Below are positions 7,114 to 13,294 of a DNA stretch of 13,316 nucleotides, one piece after another; the first letter of the stretch is position 1, and each line of letters opens with the position of its first letter. Position numbers and translations under genes: made by a program. Under the pieces are notes generated by a model. It was not told where the DNA came from, did not search any database, and saw only the letters and a list, made by a program, of their open reading frames with translations. Source of the stretch: Candidatus Aminicenantota bacterium. Lineage in GTDB: Bacteria > Acidobacteriota > Aminicenantia > UBA2199. The stretch is taken from positions 1 through 13,316 of the forward strand of contig DAOWKX010000199.1 of the NCBI GenBank assembly GCA_030639705.1, given 5' to 3'.

Positions 7114-8166
7114 ATGAAAAGGCATCTGACCATATTAGTGGCAGTGATGTTTACAGCCCTGCTGAGCCAGGACATCCGGCCCATTCGAGATGATGTGGGA
7201 TATTGCTGGAAAAAAGAGCAAATCAGTAATTTGATTGATTATTTGGAATCCGAAGAAAAAGAAAATAACTGTTTCCCGGACCTGATAGCGGGGATCTCAC
7301 CCCATGATGATTATCTGTATGCGGGAAGGGTATATTATCCTTTGTTTAAAAATATCCAGGCCCGAGAAGTCTTGATCTTTGGAGTAACCCATAGCACAGT
7401 AAGAAAAAAAATCGGAGATCCCCATAACAAATTAATATTTGAAAATTACCAATTCTGGAAAGGACCCTTTAAAAAGGTCCATATTTCGCCGTTGAGAGAT
7501 TTCTTAAAAGAAAAAATGAATCAAGACTATATACAAATCAGTAATCAAGCCCATCAACTGGAACATTCCATCGAATCCACAATTCCTTTCTTGCAATATT
7601 ATAATCCTGAAGTTCAAATCACACCCATTATGGTAACCGGAATGCCCTTCAAACAGATGGAAAAAATATCCAATGAGATTTCGGAATTCATCGTATCCTA
7701 TATTAAAAGAAACCGTCTTAAACTGGGAAAAGACATATTTATACTAATATCTGCTGATGCAAACCACTACGGGGAAGATTTCAACAACACGGTTTTTGGT
7801 ACTGGTGCCCATGCACATCAACAGGCCACCGCGCTGGACAAGAAAATTCTACACTCCTGTCTCCAAGGAAGCATCTCCAGAGATAAGATAAAAAAACTCT
7901 CCGGCCTTTTGTGGGGGAAAACATACCGGGAAAACAGCAATACCCTCTGGTGTGGGAAATATTCTATTCCCTTTGGTTTGCTAACCCTGGTGAAAATTGT
8001 AAAAAGACTGGACATCAAAACAACTTTAAAAGGAAACCCCTTTAAATATTCAGATACCTATAGTTCAGGAGTCATCCCCCTGAAAAAGGCTGGCTTGGGA
8101 ATTACCGCTCCTTTTTCCTTAAAACACTGGGTGGGATTTTTTTCAGCCGGATTTTATCTGGAATAA
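7114..8166 (+). CDS. Memo family protein (AmmeMemoRadiSam system protein B-like), probably exported
   Basis: 350 residues. Family features in order: ISPHDDYLYAG (61-71; usual SPHAGYxYSG), IFGVTHS (88-94), LEHSIESTIPFLQYY (149-163), LISADANHYG (211-220; usual SSDxSHY), and LWCGKYSIPFGLL (278-290). The three residues matching the iron ligands reported for human MEMO1 (His49, His81, Cys244) appear here as His64, His93 and Cys280. The fold is related to extradiol dioxygenases, but the bacterial function is not established. The first 19 residues (Lys-Arg, then LTILVAVMFTALLSQ) look like a signal peptide or a membrane anchor, which is unusual since Memo proteins are normally cytoplasmic. The AMMECR1 and radical SAM partners are not adjacent. 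It is preceded by 61 bases after metG and followed by the separate pyrK promoter. Ribosome binding is weak at the chosen ATG. Confidence 0.82.
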   Translation: MKRHLTILVAVMFTALLSQDIRPIRDDVGYCWKKEQISNLIDYLESEEKENNCFPDLIAGISPHDDYLYAGRVYYPLFKNIQAREVLIFGVTHSTVRKKIGDPHNKLIFENYQFWKGPFKKVHISPLRDFLKEKMNQDYIQISNQAHQLEHSIESTIPFLQYYNPEVQITPIMVTGMPFKQMEKISNEISEFIVSYIKRNRLKLGKDIFILISADANHYGEDFNNTVFGTGAHAHQQATALDKKILHSCLQGSISRDKIKKLSGLLWGKTYRENSNTLWCGKYSIPFGLLTLVKIVKRLDIKTTLKGNPFKYSDTYSSGVIPLKKAGLGITAPFSLKHWVGFFSAGFYLE

Positions 8167-8223
8167 TCATTGGCGATCGCTAATACGAGTATCTGACTTT
8201 ATTCCCCCGACCGTTGTTTAATC

Positions 8224-8252
8224 TTTACAGAAACTGGAATAAATGGCATAAT
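8224..8252 (+). promoter_or_regulatory. Promoter of the pyrKDF group (near-leaderless)
   Basis: TTTACA (8224-8229) and CATAAT (8247-8252) are 17 bases apart, with TG at 8244-8245 making an extended -10. Initiation about seven bases downstream would be near 8259, only about four bases from the pyrK ATG at 8263, leaving no room for a Shine-Dalgarno. No attenuator or PyrR-type leader fits in this space. Confidence 0.6.
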
Positions 8253-8262
8253 ACATCCGGAA

Positions 8263-9027
8263 ATGAAAGAAGAAACCGGTACCATTGTTGAAAACCATCA
8301 TATCCAAAATGAATACTATTTGATAAAGATGAGGGCGGACCATGTTTCCAAACAGGGAAAACCGGGAAATTTTATTATGGTCAGCGCTTCTTCAACTCTG
8401 GAACCACTATTAAAAAGGCCTTTTGGCATATTTGACTTAAATCCTCCTTATATCTGGATCTATTATAAGGTGGTAGGAAGAGGTACACGACTCCTTTCCA
8501 CACTCAATCCCGATGATAAAATCAGTATCCTGGGCCCTTTGGGCAATTCATTTCCAGTATTGGAAAATGAAACAATTCTCGCCATTGCCGGAGGTACGGG
8601 GATCGCTTCGGTTTATTTTGCGATAAAAGAATATTTGAAAAACAATAAGGTTAGCTTAATCTATGGCGCCAAATCAAAAAATGATTTGAATTTTCTACAC
8701 AGTTTGGAAACAATTTCTCTGGCAGGATTGTATTTATATTCAGATGACGGGAGTATCGGAATAAAGGGAGTTGTCACTGCTGACATTAAAAAAATTATTA
8801 ATCAGCATGGGATAACCATTACTATTTCCTGCGGGCCAGATGAGATGTTGAACAGAATCTTCTGGATCATCAAGGATTTAAAAACAGACGATTACGCATC
8901 ACTCGAAGCAATTATGGGGTGCGGTTTCGGGATCTGTCAAAGCTGCGTGGTAGAAACCAGAAACAAAGAATATAAACAGGTCTGTACCGATGGACCGGTA
9001 TTTAAAATGGAAGAGATACAGTGGTAG
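8263..9027 (+). CDS. pyrK: Dihydroorotate dehydrogenase electron transfer subunit
   Basis: 254 residues, the usual PyrK size. PyrK carries FAD and a [2Fe-2S] cluster and passes electrons from PyrD to NAD+ in the class 1B enzyme. FAD-binding residues lie in RPFGIFD (52-58) and VVGRGTRLL (70-78). The NAD-binding half begins with LAIAGGTGIASVYFA (106-120) and contains ISCGPDEML (188-196). The cluster ligands are Cys220, Cys225, Cys228 and Cys241 in MGCGFGICQSCVV and VCTDGPVF, with the CxxxxC, CxxC and x12 spacing typical of PyrK. It is the first gene of the group; its stop TAG overlaps the GTG of pyrD by seven bases, which fits equal production of the two subunits. It probably starts on a message with almost no leader. 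Confidence 0.95.
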   Translation: MKEETGTIVENHHIQNEYYLIKMRADHVSKQGKPGNFIMVSASSTLEPLLKRPFGIFDLNPPYIWIYYKVVGRGTRLLSTLNPDDKISILGPLGNSFPVLENETILAIAGGTGIASVYFAIKEYLKNNKVSLIYGAKSKNDLNFLHSLETISLAGLYLYSDDGSIGIKGVVTADIKKIINQHGITITISCGPDEMLNRIFWIIKDLKTDDYASLEAIMGCGFGICQSCVVETRNKEYKQVCTDGPVFKMEEIQW

Positions 9028-9932
9028 ATTTATCTGTTGATCTGGGCTTTATTGGCTTAAAAAATCCTGTTATCCCTGCATCCGGAACCTTTGGTTACGG
9101 GGAGGAATTTTTACCATTTTTCAATCTTGATCTGCTGGGAGCCTTTGTTTTTAAGGGGATATATAAAAATAAAAGAATGGGCAATCCTCCTCCCCGGATA
9201 CAAGAAACACCGGCAGGTTTGTTAAACTCAATCGGACTTCCGGGCCCGGGAATGAAGGAATTAAAAAAGATCATCAAAAGAGTATATCAGTCAACATCCA
9301 CCCCGATCATCATTAATGTTTGCGGTGAAACAGATCAAGAATACCTGGATGTGGCAGAATACTTCGACAGGATGGAAGAAGTGGCCATTCTGGAACTTAA
9401 TATCTCCTGTCCCAATGTTAAATCAGGCGGACGTTGCCCGGCCCAGGATGATAAACATACTTACAGACTGGTCAAACAGATAAAGCAGAGTGTTTCCACT
9501 CCGCTAATAGTTAAGTTGTCGCCAAATGTAACTGATATCTCTGCCATTGCCATCTCAGCAGAAGAGGCTGGTGCAGATTGCATTTCATTGACCAACACCT
9601 TTCTGGGCATGGCAATAGATTTAGAATCCCGCAAACCATTATTTTCCAAGATCGTTGCCGGACTCTCAGGCCCGGCCATCAAACCACTGGCGCTGAGACT
9701 GGTCTGGGAGGTCGCGAGATGTGTCCATGTTCCTGTAATCGGCATGGGAGGAATCACCACCGGGCAGGATGTCCTGGAATTCATACTGGCCGGCGCAACC
9801 GCTGTCCAGACCGGTACCATCAACCTCATCGAACCGTCCGCCTCCATACGAATCATTAAGGAAATCGAACAAATCATGAAAGAGCAAAACCTGATGAACT
9901 TGAGAGAATTAAGGGGAACATTGAAAACATGA
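9021..9932 (+). CDS. pyrD: Dihydroorotate dehydrogenase, class 1B catalytic subunit
   Basis: 303 residues, starting at GTG 9021 inside the end of pyrK, with GGAAGAG upstream. It is an FMN TIM barrel that oxidises dihydroorotate to orotate in the cytoplasm; with PyrK it forms the NAD-linked heterotetramer. Visible motifs: NPVIPASGTFGYG (15-27), LNSIGLPGPG (68-77), NISCPNVKSGG (127-137), with Cys130 as the catalytic base of class 1 enzymes rather than the Ser of class 2, IVKLSPN (163-169) with the FMN-contacting Lys165, SLTNTF (189-194), GLSGPAIKPLALR (214-226), and IGMGGITTG (240-248) in the phosphate-binding region. There is no N-terminal membrane extension. The stop TGA overlaps the pyrF ATG by four bases (ATGA). 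Confidence 0.96.
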   Translation: MVDLSVDLGFIGLKNPVIPASGTFGYGEEFLPFFNLDLLGAFVFKGIYKNKRMGNPPPRIQETPAGLLNSIGLPGPGMKELKKIIKRVYQSTSTPIIINVCGETDQEYLDVAEYFDRMEEVAILELNISCPNVKSGGRCPAQDDKHTYRLVKQIKQSVSTPLIVKLSPNVTDISAIAISAEEAGADCISLTNTFLGMAIDLESRKPLFSKIVAGLSGPAIKPLALRLVWEVARCVHVPVIGMGGITTGQDVLEFILAGATAVQTGTINLIEPSASIRIIKEIEQIMKEQNLMNLRELRGTLKT

Positions 9933-10615
9933 ACAATAGAATCATCATAGCCTTGGATGTGGATGATTTTCAGAAGGCCCGATTACTGGTGGATCATCTG
10001 CATGATGCCACTTTATTCAAAGTGGGCCTTCAGGCATTTTTGAAATTCGGTAATGAATTAATTGGCTATCTCCGGGAAAAGGATAAAAAAGTATTTCTGG
10101 ATTTGAAATTTAAAGATATCCCCAACACGGTTTACGGAGCCGTGAAATCTTCTCTAAAATATTCCCCTCACTTTCTCACCATCCATCTAAGCGGCGGAGC
10201 TGATATGATCAAAAAGGCGTTAGAAGCTGCAAGCTCTGAACCTGGTTTAACTATATTAGGCGTCACTATATTAACCTCATTAACAAACAACGATCTAATT
10301 GAAACCGGCATTAATCTACCCACAGATATAGCAGTTCTTCAATTATGTGAACTGGGACTAAAAAACGGATTAAATGCCTTTGTGTGTTCCCCCTTGGAAA
10401 TTGAACCTATAAAAGATAGATTTGGGAAGGATATCATTTTGGTAACTCCGGGGATTCGACCTCTATGGTCAGCCAGAGGCGATCAAAAAAGAGTATTTAC
10501 CCCACAGATGGCTATTGAAAAAGGTAGCGATTATCTGGTTATCGGAAGACCGATCACCCAAAATGCCAATCCTGCTGAAGCATTCCAAAAAATCCTCAAA
10601 GAAATAGAGAATTAG
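9929..10615 (+). CDS. pyrF: Orotidine 5'-phosphate decarboxylase
   Basis: 228 residues, typical of short bacterial PyrF. It converts OMP to UMP, the last step of de novo UMP synthesis. The barrel begins IIIALDVDD (5-13), has Lys31 in FKVG, and then the catalytic set in LDLKFKDIPNT (57-67): Asp58, Lys60 and Asp63 form the conserved DxKxxD array. Later HLSGG (about 91-95) and the phosphate-binding end VTPGIRP and DYLVIGRPIT with its conserved Arg are present. The ATG overlaps the pyrD stop by four bases, so its translation is probably coupled. It is the last gene of this plus-strand group; no strong terminator hairpin with a T-run follows directly. Confidence 0.96.
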   Translation: MNNRIIIALDVDDFQKARLLVDHLHDATLFKVGLQAFLKFGNELIGYLREKDKKVFLDLKFKDIPNTVYGAVKSSLKYSPHFLTIHLSGGADMIKKALEAASSEPGLTILGVTILTSLTNNDLIETGINLPTDIAVLQLCELGLKNGLNAFVCSPLEIEPIKDRFGKDIILVTPGIRPLWSARGDQKRVFTPQMAIEKGSDYLVIGRPITQNANPAEAFQKILKEIEN

Positions 10616-10674
10616 TGTGCGGATTTCTTTCATTATAGCCTGAGAAACTATCAAGCACCGGCAACTTTAAGTTT

Positions 10675-10710
10675 GTTGCAACGTTCCAACCCACCGTCCC
10701 CCTTTTTTCT
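10675..10710 (-). repeat. GGGGGACGGT-type repeat, copy A
   Basis: On the plus strand the core 10675-10702 begins GTTGCAACGTTCCAAC and ends CCACCGTCCCCC, followed by TTTTTTCT. It matches copy C (13124-13151) at 26 of 28 positions in the same orientation. Copy B (10981-11016) shares the AGAAAAAAG and GGACGGTGG parts read on the minus strand. Confidence 0.75.
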
Positions 10711-10735
10711 AATTGCTTCTGTTTTCTGCCTCCTC

Positions 10736-10759
10736 AGGCTTAGGTTGAGGTTAAGGATA
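10736..10759 (+). repeat. Degenerate hexamer array
   Basis: Four consecutive six-base units AGGCTT, AGGTTG, AGGTTA and AGGATA. A related stretch on the opposite strand (10823-10838, GGAGGTAAAGGCTAAG read on minus) can pair imperfectly with 10747-10761 across a 61-base loop. Low-complexity drift is the simplest explanation. Confidence 0.4.
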
Positions 10760-10844
10760 AGTAAAGTAAAATTTTTTTTCCCAACTTCAGAACTTCTTAT
10801 TTTCTTAACTTCATTCCTTTGCCTTAGCCTTTACCTCCTTAAAT

Positions 10845-10927
10845 GCCACTTAGATAACGGTCTGCTGGCTAGGCTTTGCCCGTGAGGGACTTTAACCCTC
10901 TGGATTGCACCAGCTTACTTGGCGCAC
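10845..10927 (-). ncRNA. Probable 5' relic of a group II intron (domain I start)
   Basis: Read on the minus strand, the segment begins GTGCGCC at 10927, matching the group II 5' consensus GUGYG. It then shows a CTGG/CCAG hairpin with loop TGCAAT (10913-10900), a GAGGG/CCCTC hairpin (10900-10884), and GGGCAAAGCCTAGCCAGCAG then ACCGTTA, which resembles domain I of bacterial group II introns. ACGG (10883-10880) can pair with CCGT (10860-10857), and GCCA near the start can pair with TGGC at 10848-10845 to close the structure. No maturase ORF and no domain V hairpin is found, so only a fragment remains. The assignment rests on remembered consensus, not on a covariance search. Confidence 0.45.
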
Positions 10928-10957
10928 TCAAGCACCATTAAGCCTCTTTCAAAACTT

Positions 10958-10997
10958 CTGAAATTTGTCAAGTTTTAAAAAGTTTTCAAGATTTCAG
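10958..10997. other. AT-rich hairpin region near the hydrolase 3' end
   Basis: CTGAAAT (10958-10964) and ATTTCAG (10991-10997) form a perfect seven-base stem. Inside and overlapping it, AAAACTT (10951-10957) and AAGTTTT (10970-10976) can form an alternative stem. It could act as a weak bidirectional terminator between the converging genes, but lacks a GC-rich stem followed by a T-run. Confidence 0.3.
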
Positions 10998-11016
10998 CCA
11001 CCGTCCACTTTTTTCT
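10981..11016 (-). repeat. GGGGGACGGT-type repeat, diverged copy B
   Basis: Minus-strand reading gives AGAAAAAAGTGGACGGTGG and then CTGAAATCTTGAAAAC, alignable with copy A (AGAAAAAAGGGGGACGGTGG then GTTGGAACGTTGCAAC) with gaps. It lies nine bases beyond the stop of the hydrolase gene. Confidence 0.5.
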
Positions 11017-11025
11017 TTCAAAGCG

Positions 11026-12759
11026 TTATTTTGTATAATAGCCAAGAGACTCAAAAAACTCATCGGATAATTCAATAATCCTTTTGTTATCTTCTTTGTT
11101 TCTAAAAAAGAGGTGTGGCCTGTCTTTGAAGGCATGAAGCACACACATGTTTCCCTTTTCCTTCATTTCTTTATAAAACTTTTCAATCGTCCAATATGGA
11201 ACCTCTTTATCCTTTGTACCTTGAAAAATAATACAAGGAGGTAAATCTTTCTTAATGTAGTAAGAAGGTGAGCAAGCTTCCGGATCAGCTTTTCCTTTTA
11301 ACTGCTCAATAAACCAGTTATCCTTAGCCACGTTAAGTCCAGGAAAGAGAAGCCAGAGAGCATTCGGTTTAGAACTCACGCTTAAATCCTCTCCTTCTTC
11401 ATCAAACTTCGGTATCATTGCTGCTGAAGCAGCGATGTGCCCTCCAGCTGACCAGCCTGCAGCAACAATCTTATCAGGATGTATCCCAAGTTCAGCAGAA
11501 TTGTCTCTTATCCAACGTATTGCAGATTTCGCATCAGCCATGCAGTCAAGAGCAGAGATATTATGTCTCCCCGTCAGTCGGTATTGAGCAGAAATGGCCA
11601 CCATTCCCTTTTTTTGAAAATGTCTGCAGTATTCGAAGGCCCAGCTTGCATCACCCAAAACCCAGCCTCCACCATGAAAGAAAACAATACAAGGGCGCTT
11701 GTCTGCTTTTTTTATTTTTTGTGGTTTAAAAATATACGCATGAAGAGCGTAATCACTCCCCTTTTTAAAAATTTTAGTCGTAACACCTTTGTTCTTTTTT
11801 CTGGTGGACTCAACAAGCCTCTTTATTTTGTCTTTATAACCTTGATTCTCACAATTATTAAAAAAAGCGTCTATGACGTCATCCATACCGGTAATACCAT
11901 AATTATCAATGAAATACCCCATTGTACTGTACAACAAGTAATTCTTAACATTCTGGTTTGTAAAGAATCTTTTGATAAATCTTAATTTACCTTTCAGTAA
12001 GAAATGGTCGGCGTTTTTTAATCCAATATCCTTTCTGAAATCCCCTTCAATTCTAACCTTGATATATGTATCTAGAAATTCCACATAAACTTTTGATTTA
12101 AGCAGAGTCTCATCATTAAAATTCAATTTACCCAGATACTTTTTTAGATGGTGTGCGCATTCTAACTGATCCAGCTGGGCAATCAATTCTTTGACTTTGG
12201 AATGAAATAAAAAGAAATCTGCAAACCTATATGTAATCGCTGCTCTCTGGAATTTTATAAATTCACTATCACAACCAGGATGTTTTTTTATAAAAAAATC
12301 CAACCTTCTGTGAAAATCATCCTCAATTTGGGTCCCTTCGATCAAAAACGCTTCTGTGTCAAGGGTAAGCAGTTGTCCGTAATTGATTTTCCTGAATTTG
12401 CCCGCCTCCCCATTTAGGAAATTATTTTTTTCTGCCCCTTTACCCTTAAATTTTAGGGATTGATGGAAATTCTTTGCATCTAAATTAATAATAAGCTTCA
12501 TCCCTTTTGACAAGAAGATATCGGCTTCATTGGCATGAATCAGCTTATGGTATCCTTCATATCCAACATGTATAACTTGGTTAAAACTCCCTTTTGAATC
12601 CAAGGTAATATCATTATCTGCTATTCTGATTGAATCATAAATGGGGTTTACAACTGTCCCGGAAACCTTTATATTGAAAATCTGATTACTAGAATCTGAA
12701 TGCACCCTTACAAAAACAAATAGAAAAATCATTACGAAAAGACTTCGTCCTCTGAGCAT
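11026..12759 (-). CDS. Exported TlpA-N-like / alpha/beta hydrolase fusion protein
   Basis: 577 residues with a signal peptide (about 1-21, FVMIFLFVFV core, no lipobox Cys). Residues about 26-100 form a beta-rich region like DUF4369 (FNIKVSGTV, LDSKGSF, LIINLDAKNF). Residues 101-325 are helical with FKGKGAEKNNFL and a run like the middle of Bacteroidetes TlpA-type thiol reductases. The thioredoxin domain is absent; instead residues 330-577 are an esterase-type hydrolase with HGGGW (362-366, oxyanion hole), GWSAGG (435-440, nucleophile Ser437), Asp517 in GTKDKEVP and His549 in DRPHLF. It probably hydrolyses an ester or peptide outside the cytoplasm; the substrate is unknown. Start choice is supported by GGAGG seven bases-scale upstream (12765-12769). 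It is the only gene on this strand and sits between repeat-rich regions, hinting at an acquired gene. The N-terminal assignment rests on motif memory. Confidence 0.85.
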   Translation of the reverse strand: MLRGRSLFVMIFLFVFVRVHSDSSNQIFNIKVSGTVVNPIYDSIRIADNDITLDSKGSFNQVIHVGYEGYHKLIHANEADIFLSKGMKLIINLDAKNFHQSLKFKGKGAEKNNFLNGEAGKFRKINYGQLLTLDTEAFLIEGTQIEDDFHRRLDFFIKKHPGCDSEFIKFQRAAITYRFADFFLFHSKVKELIAQLDQLECAHHLKKYLGKLNFNDETLLKSKVYVEFLDTYIKVRIEGDFRKDIGLKNADHFLLKGKLRFIKRFFTNQNVKNYLLYSTMGYFIDNYGITGMDDVIDAFFNNCENQGYKDKIKRLVESTRKKNKGVTTKIFKKGSDYALHAYIFKPQKIKKADKRPCIVFFHGGGWVLGDASWAFEYCRHFQKKGMVAISAQYRLTGRHNISALDCMADAKSAIRWIRDNSAELGIHPDKIVAAGWSAGGHIAASAAMIPKFDEEGEDLSVSSKPNALWLLFPGLNVAKDNWFIEQLKGKADPEACSPSYYIKKDLPPCIIFQGTKDKEVPYWTIEKFYKEMKEKGNMCVLHAFKDRPHLFFRNKEDNKRIIELSDEFFESLGYYTK

Positions 12760-12764
12760 TTATT

Positions 12765-12821
12765 CCTCCAGTTACATATTTCTTTGGTTATTATAATGCC
12801 ATTAAATTTGAATTGTTACAA
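12765..12821 (-). promoter_or_regulatory. Ribosome binding site and likely promoter of the hydrolase gene
   Basis: GGAGG (minus strand, 12769-12765) lies five bases before the ATG at 12759. Upstream a perfect TATAAT (12795-12790) has a poor TTGTAA (12821-12816) 20 bases away as a possible -35. Transcription would start near 12783, giving a leader of about 24 bases, unlike the near-leaderless promoters of the plus-strand genes. Confidence 0.5.
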
Positions 12822-12919
12822 CAACATAAGGTGATTTCATAGGAAATTTCTTTTTTTAATCACATAGAAATATTAATGATATGGATGTTAAATGTCAATG
12901 GATTGTGGTTTAACAATTC

Positions 12920-13019
12920 GGGGGACACCATACTTAATTTTTCAAATATGGCTTATCCAAGCATATTATAATCGAATAATTAGGTATGATGCCCCTGTAA
13001 TTATAATGAGAATGTCCCC
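12920..13019. repeat. Nested imperfect palindrome with GGGGACA/TGTCCCC ends
   Basis: GGGGACACCATACTTAATT (12921-12939) pairs with AATTAGGTATGATGCCCC (12978-12995) with two mismatches (possible G-U) and one extra base. Inside, AATATGGCTT (12945-12954) pairs with AAGCATATT (12959-12967) around an ATCC loop with one bulged G. A further TGTCCCC at 13013-13019 could replace the right arm by pairing with GGGGACA (12921-12927). The form is that of a REP/MITE-like element or cruciform. Confidence 0.6.
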
Positions 13020-13034
13020 TTGTTTTTTATAATA

Positions 13035-13071
13035 TCATGATAATTTAAAGCAATTGATTATTTTATCATGA
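13035..13071. repeat. TCATGATAA inverted repeat
   Basis: TCATGATAA (13035-13043) and TTATCATGA (13063-13071) form a nine-base perfect stem with a 19-base loop. A further TCATGATAAT occurs at 13218-13227. It could be an operator-like site or chance in AT-rich DNA. Confidence 0.35.
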
Positions 13072-13120
13072 CAAACCAATATAGGCACATATACAAAAAT
13101 TAAAATCCCTCCCCCAGTTT

Positions 13121-13294
13121 TCAGTTGCAACGTTTCAACCTACCGTCCCCCACCCGTTTTACACATTCATGGCAAACAGGTATATAGTATTCCCTAAGAC
13201 TCAGGTTTTTTTTAATTTCATGATAATCCTTTGTCATTCGAATGGTTTGTTCACTTAAATGTCTGCCGTGAACAATCGAGTAATTATTCAGACT
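13121..13294 (-). pseudogene. Decayed ORF fragment with CxxC end (unrecognised)
   Basis: An open minus-strand frame of 57 codons between stops at 13297-13295 and 13123-13121. It reads with natural protein character (IVHGRHLSEQTIRMTKDYHE, SLREYYIPVCHECVKRV); the first ATG is at 13237, giving 38 residues. Upstream in another frame KIDLATEV continues to the window edge before a stop, suggesting a frameshifted remnant. The final residues GDGRLKRCN are encoded by repeat copy C, so the repeat seems to have replaced the original 3' end. The IPVCHEC element recalls the second half of HNH nucleases, but this is weak. No Shine-Dalgarno precedes the ATG. Confidence 0.35.
13124..13151 (-). repeat. GGGGGACGGT-type repeat, copy C
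   Basis: Plus-strand reading starts GTTGCAACGTTTCAAC and ends CTACCGTCCCCC. It differs from copy A only by C-to-T at the 12th and 18th positions. It lies about 2.4 kb from copy A in the same orientation, on the other side of the hydrolase gene. Confidence 0.75.

Larger units (their letters stand above)
10651..10936. repeat. 9-base direct repeats enclosing 268 bases (possible insertion footprint)
   Basis: TCAAGCACC occurs at 10651-10659 and again at 10928-10936. The second copy directly abuts the GGCGCAC end of the intron-like segment (10927). The enclosed 10660-10927 contains repeat copy A, the hexamer array and the intron-like RNA. This would fit a target-site duplication around a small non-autonomous element, but a 9-base match can arise by chance and no convincing terminal inverted repeats are seen. 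Confidence 0.3.
10616..11025. other. 410-base convergent non-coding region
   Basis: Lies between the 3' ends of pyrF and the minus-strand hydrolase gene. It holds a 9-base direct repeat, one repeat copy with T-run, a degenerate hexamer array, a probable group II intron 5' relic, a hairpin-forming AT-rich stretch and a second diverged repeat copy, all listed separately. The 70-codon frame at 10673-10885 is low-complexity and runs across these repeats, so it is not called as a gene. No classical GC-rich terminator is seen. Confidence 0.7.

Noticed and set aside
8173..8180. GCGATCGC octamer resembling cyanobacterial HIP1
   Set aside because: I noticed only this one intergenic copy, and nothing else in the window is cyanobacterial, so chance is enough.
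10661..10679. Intrinsic terminator of pyrF (GCAAC/GTTGC)
   Set aside because: Only a five-base stem, with no T-run directly after it; too weak to call.
10673..10885. 70-codon plus-strand frame after pyrF
   Set aside because: Low-complexity Leu/Arg/Phe translation, runs through the repeat copy, the hexamer array and the intron-like segment, and has no ribosome binding site.
11479..11985. 168-codon plus-strand frame opposite the hydrolase gene
   Set aside because: Antisense to the catalytic domain with its HGGGW and GWSAGG codons; no start signal or recognisable domain.
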